From: Sphaerolaimus hirsutus
Taxonomy: Eukaryota > Nematoda > Chromadorea > Monhysterida > Sphaerolaimidae
Direction: 5' to 3'
Length of the DNA stretch: 64,000 nucleotides
NCBI GenBank assembly: GCA_964036195.1
Contig: OZ038450.1
Coordinates: forward strand, 4,094,701 to 4,158,700
The position numbers and the translations under genes are program-made. Below, one piece after another: positions 54,946 through 64,000 of this stretch (its first letter is position 1; every line of letters begins with the position of its first letter). The notes beneath the pieces were generated by a model. That model did no database searches, was not told where the DNA came from, and was given only the letters and a program-made list of their open reading frames with translations.

Positions 54946-56098
54946 CTATCCTGTTGCACTAAAAATGTAACACAAAACCAACTGCACAGCGTCGCGGCTA
55001 TTTTCCACAATGCAAGCACTGAAACCGCTCGCATCAATCTCCGGTTCAGGCTTGGCGAATGCAGGGCACTTGATCCCTGAAAAAAATATTACTGTAATCA
55101 TTCCCAATAAAAGACCAAAATTTGGCAGCTTGCCAACTGCCATCAAAATAAAGTAAACTAACAGCACTTCATAAACAGGAAATGCCTGCCCTGGCTGCAC
55201 AGGCACCTGCTCGGCTTGCTAGTCCTATCACAGAAGCTAGTCTCACAGGTTCTGGCGCACTGCTCATCCAATTGACAGTGTGTTTCATTGGGCCTCAAAG
55301 CTGGTAGACAGCAGCCACTGGTGGCACTCAGTGGCTCTGGGGGCACTTCCAAACACTGTCAAATGTCAAATGTCATGCAAATTGTCTACAGCCATGGAAA
55401 ATGCACTGGAAAATGGCAGATTAGATAGTTTGCCATTTTGCAGGGCATTTTACATGACTTTCGAAACTTTGCGTGACATTTTACATTTTACAGGGTCTGG
55501 GAGTGGCACCTGGGTCAGCACTTGTGGGGGTAGGGAAGAAACAGCTGGTGCCATATGGGAGGCACTCATTGTTGGAACTACAGGCTGTGGGACATGGGGT
55601 GGGTTACTTTATCAGAGAATAGATTTTTGATTGTTTATGATATGTATTTGATTTTTATGGTGTTGTATGTGACTGACTAGTGATCGAATCAAATGACGCT
55701 GATCGAATGGTGCTTTTTATTGACGCTTTTCTATAACTACATGTGACTCTGTCTGCGGCACTCAATATGATTCACTACTGTCAGATTTGACGTCAACTGA
55801 AAATATAGAGCCATGAACACAGCTATGCAATCTCAAATTTCACCCAGTAAAGTGGCATAATTTTCAACAGAAAACTGCACACCCAACCAACGTCTTTCAC
55901 ACTTGAATCCCTTCTGTATCTCCTTACTCACTCGTTCCCTTTCGTCCGGCTTCATGTACTCTGTGGCAATGAAATTCTGACCACTTTCCTCCACTAGCTG
56001 AGCACCATTGTCCGTGTTTTCTGGTGTCAAAACGTCAGTGACCCACTGGCTGAAACGAGTGGCAGCTTCACTCGGTCCAGTGTACCAAGTGGCGTGTG
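54946..56098 (-). CDS. Cys-rich, probably secreted protein, C-terminal exons
   Basis: Exons: 56098-55844, 55584-55510, 55336-55190 and 55076-54946 (TAG), all phase-consistent. If the donor at 55844 is not used, the first exon ends in its own TGA at 55833 and would be a separate gene. The upstream exon reads TWYTGPSEAATRFSQWV and ends near a Trp/Cys cluster. The later exons are Cys-dense (CSSNNECLPYGTSC, GCCLPALRPNETHC, QCARTCETSFC, RCLCSQGIKC) with one N-glycosylation-like NET. Twelve or more cysteines in about 90 residues, with CxC and CC pairs, imply extracellular disulfides. The intron 55337-55509 is an introner. The intron 55077-55189 appears to use a GC donor. The start and signal peptide lie upstream of 56098 and were not found. 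Family unknown. Confidence 0.5.
55337..55509 (-). mobile_element. Introner: inverted-repeat element that is exactly an intron
   Basis: On the minus strand it begins GTGCCACTCCCAGACCCTG and ends CAGTGTTTGGAAGTGCCCCC then AG. Exon flanks are CCAG| on the donor side and CCCAG| on the acceptor side. The arms carry TGTAAAATG and TTTGACAGTG family words. Removing it joins a Cys-rich frame without interruption. Confidence 0.8.
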
Positions 56099-56355
56099 CT
56101 GAGTGTGGAGTGGTTTGCGTTATAAATATTTATGGCGGCCCACACACCAGTTGACTTGACACCGGTGTGTCAACTGGTTTGTGTCAACTCAGATCTCAGC
56201 TTCAATTCTCGCAGAGCGATCTCCAAATGCACTTGCCGTAATATTTATTTTTCAACATGCCCAATGTTCATTTGGAGATAGTTCTGTGACAAATGCAGCA
56301 AATATGAGTGGTACGCTTCCAACGTGAACCACGCGTGCAAGGTGTAAATTCACTG

Positions 56356-56757
56356 GAGTACCGTATTACCTCGACTTACCCCCCTCGAATCAACCCCCCT
56401 CAAAATGGGTTGGGGGAATAATAACCCCCCCTCGCCTCGCAATACCCCCCCCCCCTTCGGAATGATGTACGTCATGTACGTAATAAATATTTACGTCATG
56501 TATGCAATGTACATGATATATTTTGCTAATTTGCATTGCAGTTACACATAGACTAGTTTGTGTAGCTATCTACATTTTTATCTGTTTGGACACATTAATT
56601 ACCTGTTTTGGGTACACAAATGCCTACTATTTACTACAATCCGTACGAAAATTTCTGACGAAATAATAAACCACCCCCCCTCGAATTAACCCCCCTCAAA
56701 TTTTGCTGGCGAAATAATAAACCCCCATGGGGGTATCTCAACGTAATACGGTATACT
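56356..56757. mobile_element. MITE with TIR CCGTATTACCTCGACTTACCC
   Basis: ACCGTATTACCTCGACTTAC then CCCCC at 56360 is mirrored by GGGGGTATCTCAACGTAATA then CGGT at 56752. The interior ATGATGTACGTCATGTACG and AATTTGCATTGCAGTTACAC blocks are shared with 50560-50690 and 62380-62480. Confidence 0.65.
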
Positions 56758-56812
56758 GTTTCGCTTTTTATCATGCTTTTCTACCTAAATATAAATACCT
56801 ATTTATCCTGAT

Positions 56813-56975
56813 TAGTGATGAAAAAACGCCATTGCGCTTGGCGCTCTTTCTGCCTGGCGCCAGGAACAAAATGCCTGGCGCTAGCGCCAAAGCAAAAAGC
56901 GCCATGGCGCTTCTTGTGCTTGACGCCATTGGCGCTGGAGGTCGGAAAAGCGCCGTGGTGCTTTTTCCATCACTA
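56813..56975. mobile_element. Short MITE TAGTGATGAAAAA ... TTTTTCCATCACTA
   Basis: Eight-bp-plus TIR TAGTGATG at 56813 and CATCACTA at 56975. The interior is built from GGCGC/GCGCC words. Similar ends occur at 46310-46385 and around 1436-1660. Confidence 0.6.
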
Positions 56976-57000
56976 GTCCTGTTTCCGGTATTTTATGCAG

Positions 57001-57674
57001 TGTGGTTGCAGATATCACGGTGACAATCAACATGAAGTCAAATGTCATGTAAAATGGCAAACGTTTGTTGCAATGGCTTAAACGCACGATTTAAGATAAT
57101 TTGCATGACATTTGACATGATCTGGGATTTGCAGCCAATAGCAAAAAACCAAATGGCCTCTCGCATTGACGCCACCGCCAGTGCAGTGACACCACTATTA
57201 GAAAGCCAAACGAGAAATATACCTAATTTAAAAAAAATCTGGGTTGAACAAATTTACTGCCAGTAAAACAGTCCTACTGGCGCAAGTTCCGCAAGTGGTG
57301 AAGTGAAAGTGCAAACTGCAAAAGCGAAGTGAAATGGCAAGTAAATTGACAAAAGCGAAGTAAAGTGAGAAGTGAAATGACACATATTCTGCCTGTTTTT
57401 AAACCTCACTTTTGCCAATTTACTTGCCATTTGACTTCGCTTTTGCCATTTGTGCTTTCACTCCTCAACTTGCAAAACTGGCCTCAGATGTTCATCCCAC
57501 CTAGCAAAATTTGGGCCCGCAAGCCATAAATTTCAAAATTTCAAACGTACCACCGGCTGCAAGAGCACAGATCGTCAAGACGCAGACCAAATTTGCCATG
57601 CTGATAAAAATTGCGACTTTGAAATTTCGTTCACTGAGAGTGAAAGTGAAATCGATCACAAGAAAACCGTCTAG
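57001..57674 (+). CDS. C-terminal exons of an unrecognised + strand gene
   Basis: Exons 57135-57262 and 57488-57674 (TAG) join in phase 2 (CA|A, Gln-Cys). A 19-bp micro-exon 57001-57019, between TTATGCAG and GTGACA, may precede them. The product has an Ala/Thr/Ser helix (MASRIDATASAVTPLLES), a Trp-containing segment, then a hydrophilic tail with several Cys and an acidic Ser/Glu cluster (FTESESEIDHKK). Both introns (57020-57134 and 57263-57487) have complementary ends, and both look element-derived. No family recognised, and upstream exons were not identified. The opposite strand has no competing coding signal here. Confidence 0.4.
57020..57134 (+). mobile_element. Short introner-like intron
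   Basis: It begins GTGACAATCAACATGAAGTC then AAATGTCATG and ends TTTGCATGACATTTGACATG then ATCTGGGATTTGCAG. The ends are imperfectly complementary and use family words. Its role as an intron depends on the tentative micro-exon. Confidence 0.45.
57263..57487 (+). mobile_element. Intron formed by a second inverted-repeat family (AAGTGGTGAAGTGAAAG)
   Basis: The left arm GCGCAAGTTCCGCAAGTGGT then GAAGTGAAAG and the GGCAAGTAAATTGACAAAAG block are mirrored by CTTTTGCCAATTTACTTGCC and CTTTCACTCCTCAACTTGCA. The intron ends CTCAG. Splicing restores one frame across 57135-57674. Related AAGTGGATAAGTGGAT / AAGTGATAAG words occur at 7978-8010, 40990-41040 and 49372-49390. Confidence 0.55.
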
Positions 57675-58439
57675 CAGGAACTAAAAATGTGTCGTTGAAC
57701 GGGTATATTGCAGTGCCTGTGGGCGGCCGGTACAGGTCTAAGTGCTAACTACCGTATTTTCTGAATTAAAACGCTATTTTTGGCGTGAAGCAAATTTTTG
57801 CTGAAAAATCGAGTTATAACGACGAGTTATTGTATGAGGTCTTATGACTCTTATTCACAATAGAAAATTTTCTGAATAAAGTGTGCTTTTTTGGCTTGGC
57901 TTTGGAAGTTTTCAATCGAATCATGCAAATTGAGAACGTCCGAATTTTGATATTGGACATTTTCCGGGACTTTATCCAGGATGACAGGTTTACCTAACTA
58001 TCACAGGCGATTAAGTTGAGAAAAAGTATTGATAGAATAATTCCATCCTTTCAAAAAGTAGACGTTGTCGAATTTTCCAATCTTCTAATTTCATGAAAAA
58101 AATGATTTTCAATCGTCAAATTTTAGAATTTATAAACCTCCATCCGTGTTATAAAATCCGATGGACTACTGTGGAGAGATTTGGATCACAACTGAACAAG
58201 TTAACTTGGTCTACTTTATATTTGCACTCGCCCAATACAAAATTCAAAAGAGCTATAGCCGAGGGTGATCTAAAACGGGCGCCCAGGTGTTGTTTTGTTA
58301 TTGGGCCACTTGACTTCACTATTAGAAATGTGCAAACAAACTTTAGTACACGGTGGTTCAAAGCAGTTCGAGCGAGGTGTGTATTTATAAATTTGTATAC
58401 AATTATGCATTAAGTGCGAAATACATCAAACAAAAGTGA

Positions 58440-58620
58440 CACCTAGAGCCAGTCCTGTGAGATGTAAAAAATGTAGAATGTCAGAGAAATTTGAAAAATT
58501 GTACCGTAAAATGAAGGTGTACAGTAAAATGTTGTTTTTTTTTGCATTTCACATGCCATGTAACAATATTATTTGACATTGTGCCGGTTGCAATAATTAC
58601 TAGTTCCCGTAAAAGTGACA
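58440..58620. mobile_element. Introner-family element
   Basis: GTGACACCTAGAGCCAGTCC then TGTGAGATG at 58437 pairs with CCCGTAAAAGTGACACC at 58607-58623. It directly precedes a possible + strand exon. Confidence 0.4.
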
Positions 58621-58639
58621 CCTCCCGCTGCCAGCTTCA

Positions 58640-58747
58640 TTGGCTTTGGATGATGAACAACGAGTATCGTTGAATATGAACAACGATCCAGATATAGAGT
58701 TCAATCGGATTCCGCAGAAACAACACCCGAAATGGGACACCATGTAA
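58640..58747 (+). CDS. Possible C-terminal exon
   Basis: After CTGCCAG the + strand is open to TAA at 58745-58747 with strongly protein-like composition (ALDDEQRVSLNMNNDPDIEF, PQKQHPKWDTM). No upstream exon was linked, and the minus strand is also open here. Reported so that it is not lost. Confidence 0.25.
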   Translation: MALDDEQRVSLNMNNDPDIEFNRIPQKQHPKWDTM

Positions 58748-59087
58748 AACAGAGCCGCGAGCACTTCGCAAAACATGATTGCAAGTTGCCAATTATTCTT
58801 TTGTGACGGATGTCACTCACTGTGACAATTTAAAGCAACACTTTGGAATCTAAATCTAGTTTTTAATTCTTCGAATTTTCTTTTACTTTTTGAATGCATC
58901 GATGACGACTTCAAGCAACATCTAAATTTTTATGACAATTTCTTCAGTTCATAGCCAAAACAACGAAACAACACTACACAAATTCATTTTTGAACCGGTT
59001 ATGACAATGGATGTCCAGTTTAAATATTGAAAGTAGAAAAATACAGTGAAAACAAACGTCTATCCCAGAACGTACGGGAGAAAATAT

Positions 59088-59534
59088 CATACCGTATTTC
59101 CTCGAAATACCCCCCGTGGGGTGATTGTTTCATAGTGGTCCCGAGAGGGGGGGGGGTCAAACGAGGGGGGGGGGGTTATTATTTCACAAGAAAATTTTTG
59201 AAAACCAAGTACGAAATTGTCGTCTGAAACGTACGCAGACGTCGAAAAATGCAACAAAAACTGCCATTTATAAGGTTCTGTAGACTAATATTAGTACGTA
59301 GATGGTATAAACACTGTTCTAACGTGATTCCGACATTGTTTTAACGTGTGTTCTGCACTACGCAGAACATAAACTGCCGTATTTGTCATGTACGTTCTCT
59401 TTACACTCAATTTGGGGGGGGGTATTTCGAGGGGGGGGGGTGATTGTTTCATAGTGGTCTCGAGAGGGGGGGGGGGGTCAAACGAGGGGGGGGGGTATTT
59501 CAAGGGGGGGGGTATTTCGAGGAAATACGGTAAA
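59088..59534. mobile_element. MITE with TIR ACCGTATTTCCTCGAAATAC
   Basis: ACCGTATTTCCTCGAAATAC at 59093 is mirrored by GTATTTCGAGGAAATACGGT at 59512-59531. Each arm holds G-rich GAGGGGGGGG blocks and GTGATTGTTTCATAGTGGTC. The arms are among the least diverged of the family in this window, suggesting a recent insertion. Confidence 0.7.
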
Positions 59535-59637
59535 TAATTTCAGACGACACAGACAATACAAACGGTTTAAAACCATGTTTATACCTTGTAAAAATCGGCA
59601 GATTCGTGCACAAACAGAAATCAGAGTGAAAAAGTCA

Positions 59638-62600
59638 TTAATCCCTTTCATCCTTTCTATTTCTAGATCTCGATCTAGTCCGACGTTTACTGGACTTTTT
59701 CGCCTTCTTACTACTCCGTTTCTTTTCCGTTCCCTCATTTTCCGAATCGGAACGCGGCGACCGTTTCCGACGCCTGTCGCGTTTTCGATTCCGATCGGAA
59801 TTTTCCGATCCCGACGCGTCGCGACGTCGCCTGTGTCGCTTGGGTCTGCGATTACAAATTTGAAGAAAAAAAACGTTTTGAAAAAAATTTCTTGAAAAAT
59901 AGTCGAGCAAAGAAAATTTACGTTCTGCTGCGACTGCGTTCTCTTTGATTTTCATGGTCGATTTCTGAAACAATCTGAACATCAGGTTCCGGTTCATTGA
60001 CGGGGACACTGGTGGAGCCATTGGACGTATGACTGCAAAATGAGGCGGCGAAAATATTTTTCACGCGGATTTTTTTAAATTCAAGATCATAACTTCACGC
60101 CACACAGCTCAAAAAACCCAAATATATATTTACACACACCTAGTAACATTAGTGGGGCTTGTCGTAGCGATTCACTTTATGACTTTTCTATTGTTAGATA
60201 CGGATGGAAAAACAAAATTTTGATCAAAATAAACGTAATCGAACTATTTACACATTTGCCTATTCCTAAATCCGAAAGCAGGACCCCTCGAAACCCCCCC
60301 CCCTATGTCAAGGGTCCATCTATACTCACCTCTCAGTTTCATCTTTATTCTTCACAGTAGGACAAACACCTTCAGCCTGCCCCTCGGAAACGTCCAATCC
60401 CAACTTTTTTGCGCGTTTCGCTTTCATCAATTTATCGACAAATTCCTGAGCGCGCTTTTTTCTCTCCGCCTGCCGCTCCAAATCGACGCTGGTCGGCTCG
60501 ACGGCGGCGGAAAAGTGCGCGTTTGATTTTGTAGACTGGTCGCTGCCAATGTTTGACGCGTTTTGGGGTTGCTGCGAGAGATGATCAAATGATTTTCAAG
60601 TAAAGTGGTCAATGATTGATTGGTCATCGAATGATTTTCATGTAAAGTGGTCAATGATTGATTGGTCATCGAATGATTTTCACGTCACGCACACCATGTC
60701 CTAAATGGACAACGGGTGGAATTAGATGGGCAACGGGACTAGATGCGTAATGGGTTGAGATGTACAATAAGCCTACGTCAGCTAAATTACCATTCTAAAT
60801 TTCGGCGAATAACCAAAATAATTACTAAAAATGATGAAAAATAAAACCAGAAGGCACTCACCAAATGAGGCTCAGGCACATCTTCTTCGCACTCCCTCAA
60901 ATCCCTCACAAAAAGCGGCGCCACGCCGGCAGCCACACTTTTCAAGTGTCCAGGGACATTTTCCGGCGCTGCGGTGGCACCGCCACTCGTTTCTGGATGC
61001 TTGCCAAGTGCGAAGGAAATCGGCAGCGAAGGGGTCACTTGTACCGAGGCGGGAAGTTGGTCGAATCGTCGCCGCCGCGTCGTGGGTCGAGTGGGACTCG
61101 TTTCGGACGTAAGTGGCTGAATGGGACATAAGTTTTCCGCAATGATTGAATGAAAGTGATTGGTTTGTTCTGGAAAATTGGACAGTGTTTTGTTATTGAA
61201 GGGAACAACGAAAGTGTGAAATGTTGTTCATGGAATTTTTTGTAGATCGATTGGACGAAATAGGTAAATATTTGGGGTTCGATGAAAAATATTGACATGT
61301 TATAATTTGTTTTCTATTGCAGTGCAAAAGCTTAATATAGAAGCGACCACACACTGAAATTTCAAGTAATACGTTAAAATGTAGAAAAATTGAACTCTAA
61401 ATTCCCAAATCATGATTTTTTTTCTCGCACAATTAGCAATTGGACAAAAACTTACCACCTCTAGTGAAGAAAAACTATCAAATGGACTACATTAACCGCA
61501 CCAATAACCAAATGAAATCACACAAAAACCGACCGTTTTCACATTACTATCAGCCAGAATGACCACTCGTTTCGGCTGTGTCGCAGACGCGTCATTTGTA
61601 ACCGGATTCATTTGACTGCTACCGGCGGTCGGGTGGCACAAATCAGCCACCGTGGAAACATTTGGATAAAATGGACCATCTTCTTGTTGCTGCACTATCT
61701 GGAAGGGTGAGAAAATCGACCACAAAGGAAAAATGTATTAGATAAATATGGGTGCATCGAGAATCCTCAAATAAAAAATCCTTTTACCCTGGTGCCAGTG
61801 AAATTGTCAATCGTCATGCAAAGTGTCAAAAGTTCAGTGATAAAATATTTATTTTTTATTTTACATGACAATTAACACTTTACAGGGTGCGGGACTGACC
61901 CCAGAAGAGTTGTCATTACCTCATAACGATATCAGCGTGCGTTTTTCAAGTGCGGTAGTTTATTAGAAAGCGCGGTGACGCCAAAAAATTTCAAACCTGT
62001 CCAAACTGCGCATCGCCGGCGACGGCCTGAACCAAATGTCCGAGCTGTCTGAGCTGTTCGATCCGTCGATAATGCTGATCGTAAAGCAACCAGCGCAGTC
62101 GCATCTCGTAGAATGATCGATACAGCGATTGAGCTTGCAGAAAGTCTAGTTTAGGTGAGGATCCTCCTGAGAACATTAAATGTCAGTGATATATCATACA
62201 TGGTTTAAAATACCGTATTACCCCGAAATACCCCCATGGGGTTTATTATTTCGCCAGCAAAATTTGAAGGGGGGTTAATTCGAAAGGGCTTTGTTATTTC
62301 GTCAGGATCGTAGTAAATAGTAGGCATTTGCGTACCCAAAACAGGTAATAAATGTGTCAAACAGAATATATGTGGACATAAAAACGTAGATAGCTACACA
62401 AACTAGTCTATGAGTAGCTGCAATGCAAATTAGCAGTAACAAATACATCATGTACATTTCATACATCATGTGCATCATTCCGGAGGGTGCTGTTATTTCC
62501 TCGGCCCAGTTTGAGGGGGGGGGGGTTAATTCAAGGAGGGGGGTAATTCAAGGGGGTGATAATTCGAGATAATATGGTAGTTCGAAAATGCAAATGTGCC

Positions 62601-63766
62601 TCACGAGAGTATCGCTTGTGCGACGGCGCCTTTGTATGGGAATCGAGAATCTCCTCAATCTCCGTCAACCGATTGCCCACATTGTCTAGTCCTGTGCGTT
62701 TTTACCATCATTCATGACAAAAAGTTGTAAAACTACCACATTAAGGCCACACACGCTGGATGTCAACTGAGTTTGTGTCAACTAAATTTTAGTGAATTAT
62801 GTGATTTTAACTTTCCTATCTGATGAACGTATAGTGCATTTTATATCGTGACACCTAATTTTTATTGTTTCTGTAAGTGTGATGCTTTAAATTTTTTGTG
62901 TTAGTTAGTTGACATTGAGTTGACACGAATTTGTGATGTCAACTAGCGTGTGTGGGCCCATAAAACCCTCCTCCCAAATACAAACAAACGCACTCATCAA
63001 ATGCTGTTCAGCCATGGGTCCGTGGCCGGCTACAAATTCAGCGACTCGATCCACAGTGGCCGCCATTTCGGGGGGTGGCGGCACCGCCTGGGGCTGTTCC
63101 GCTCTCGCAGGGGGGTGCCCATAAAACCATTCGAACCATTGCGCGTACTGATCCGGGGGTGCCCCTTTGGTACTCAAATCGAACGGGGTGAAATCCACTT
63201 GGCTGGGCGGTGGCGGCGGGGGTGGAGGGATGAAGGGCACCTGTGGGGGTTAGTAGGGGTCAAGAGATTTGCAGGGAAAATTGAGATAACCTTTGTTGCG
63301 TATAGATAGCGTTCTAAAAATCTCGGGTGATTTATATTTTCAATATGAGAAAATAAATAAAAAAATCTTATATTTTTTTTATTTCCTCCTGTTTTTTTTT
63401 CCCCGGAGTAGCGCTAATAGCGCCTTGGCGTTGGCGCCATTTTCAAATTTAGTCGAAAGTGCCCTTAGTGAAGTGATAAACGTGATCAATAATTCATTTT
63501 AGAAGCCTCCACAATGGCGCACTTTGCTCATAGACTCCGCCCCTACAAACACTCAGCACCATACACCCCACCAAAACCGCACCTGCTGCCCCAGCGACAC
63601 GTCGGCGTGCAGCGCGGGCGCGGACTGGCTGGCGCGCAGCGCGTTCGCCCCGTCGCTCTGCCGCTGCTGTTGCTGCAGCGCCGCTTGGTACAGGCGCTCC
63701 GCCTCGGCCGCGCGTCTCGACCGAAGCTCCGCCTCCTCTTTGGCCGCTGTGAAGGCGGTCACTTGT
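59638..63766 (-). CDS. RS-tailed nuclear protein, probably splicing-related (5' end outside or unrecognised)
   Basis: Nine phase-consistent exons: 63766-63583, 63240-62994, 62691-62605, 62166-61997, 61698-61534, 61116-60862, 60571-60330, 60032-59922 and 59845-59638 (TAA), about 555 aa so far. Order along the protein: a Gln/Ala coiled coil (AAEAERLYQAALQQQQRQ); a polyproline run; a Trp/Tyr patch (YAQWFEWFYG); VDRVAEFVAGHGPMAE, which resembles the start of a SURP module but lacks the rest; a charged helix (FYEMRLRWLLYDQHYRR); a low-complexity middle; LERQAERKKRAQEFVDKL; and a C-terminal Arg/Ser/Lys tail (KRRTRSRSRNRKDERD). The RS tail implies nuclear speckles and contact with splicing factors. 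I cannot name the family; SURP/RS proteins such as SFSWAP are candidates. No initiator Met was identified. Confidence 0.7.
61785..61905. mobile_element. Introner-family element inside an intron of the RS-tailed gene
   Basis: CCTGGTGCCAGTGAAATTGT then CAATCGTCATGCAAAG on the left; TTTACAGGGTGCGGGACTGA then CCCCAG on the right. It lies wholly within the intron 61699-61996. Confidence 0.55.
62213..62582. mobile_element. MITE with TIR ACCGTATTACCCCGAAATAC
   Basis: ACCGTATTACCCCGAAATAC then CCCC at 62213 is mirrored by TTCGAGATAATATGGTAG near 62575. It shares internal blocks with 56356-56757. In an intron of the RS-tailed gene. Confidence 0.6.
62745..62958. mobile_element. MITE with TIR GGCCACACACGCTGGATGTCAAC
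   Basis: GGCCACACACGCTGGATGTC then AACTGAG at 62745 pairs with GATGTCAACTAGCGTGTGTG then GGCC at 62958. GTTGACA/TGTCAAC words are repeated inside. The same ends occur as fragments at 5815, 6030-6050 and 56140-56190. Confidence 0.6.
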
Positions 63767-64000
63767 CTGGTGGGGGGGGGGGGGGTGGGGGGTGTTGTGA
63801 TTTGACGTATACTCAGCGTCAGCGGACATCACACTTGTGTGGAAACCTACGGTACGAAGTGTGTGCGTGTGTGCCATGAATCCATGTGAATAATGAACAA
63901 AACATTAAACAGTTTTTTATCCTAAAATTTCGTTTTTACTATGGAATAATTAATTACTCCATTGATCGCAAGATTTTATTGATTAAATTATGGCAGGATT

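Noticed and set aside
58093-58413. 106-codon plus-strand frame, and an opposite minus-strand frame
   Set aside because: Both strands are open, neither shows splice sites or family motifs, and composition does not favour one; left unannotated.
59575-59895. 106-codon plus-strand frame rich in Phe, Arg and Ser
   Set aside because: Antisense shadow of the RS-tail exon 59845-59638.

Overview
This window comes from an animal (metazoan) nuclear genome, most likely an invertebrate. All recognisable genes are split into short, GC-rich exons with mostly GT-AG introns, and the proteins belong to animal families: glutamate decarboxylase, HIRA, ataxin-3 and SMNDC1/SPF30. The glutamate decarboxylase is closest, from memory, to insect Gad1, so an arthropod is plausible, but I cannot name the species. 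Introns and intergenic DNA are AT-rich and packed with short non-autonomous inverted-repeat elements (MITEs, foldbacks), many carrying long G or C runs.

Layout. 0.2-1.4 kb: end of a Cys-rich gene (-). 4.0-5.0 kb: small three-helix membrane protein (-). 5.6-7.4 kb: SMNDC1 without a visible Tudor exon (-). 7.6-16.8 kb: unrecognised multi-exon gene (+); one 5.8-kb intron contains a two-exon ORF, a 320-codon ORF and six copies of a covarying hairpin. 17.1-22.5 kb: secreted protein built from five tandem six-cysteine modules (-). 27.6-36.0 kb: complete 12-exon glutamate decarboxylase (+). 39.4 kb: tRNA-Cys-like sequence lacking an acceptor stem. 39.6-41.4 kb: short ataxin-3 (-). 42.4-53.9 kb: HIRA (-), complete except its first few codons. 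54.9-56.1 kb: Cys-rich gene (-). 57.0-57.7 kb: end of a + strand gene. 59.6-63.8 kb: RS-tailed nuclear protein (-), running towards the right edge.

The most striking feature is a family of inverted-repeat elements whose ends read GTGCCAcTCCCrGACC...GGtCyGGGAgTGGCAC, usually next to CAG or CCAG on both sides. Several copies coincide with introns: the element supplies the GT donor and the flanking (duplicated) CAG supplies the acceptor. This occurs in an unrecognised + gene (9440-9630), glutamate decarboxylase (30858-31176) and a Cys-rich - gene (55337-55509), with degraded or related cases elsewhere. This is the signature of introners, DNA transposons that create introns. A second inverted-repeat family (57263-57487) appears to do the same.

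The genes do not form a functional cluster. HIRA (H3.3 deposition), SMNDC1 and the RS protein (RNA splicing) and ataxin-3 (deubiquitination) are housekeeping functions; glutamate decarboxylase makes GABA; the modular Cys-rich protein looks secreted and defence-like.
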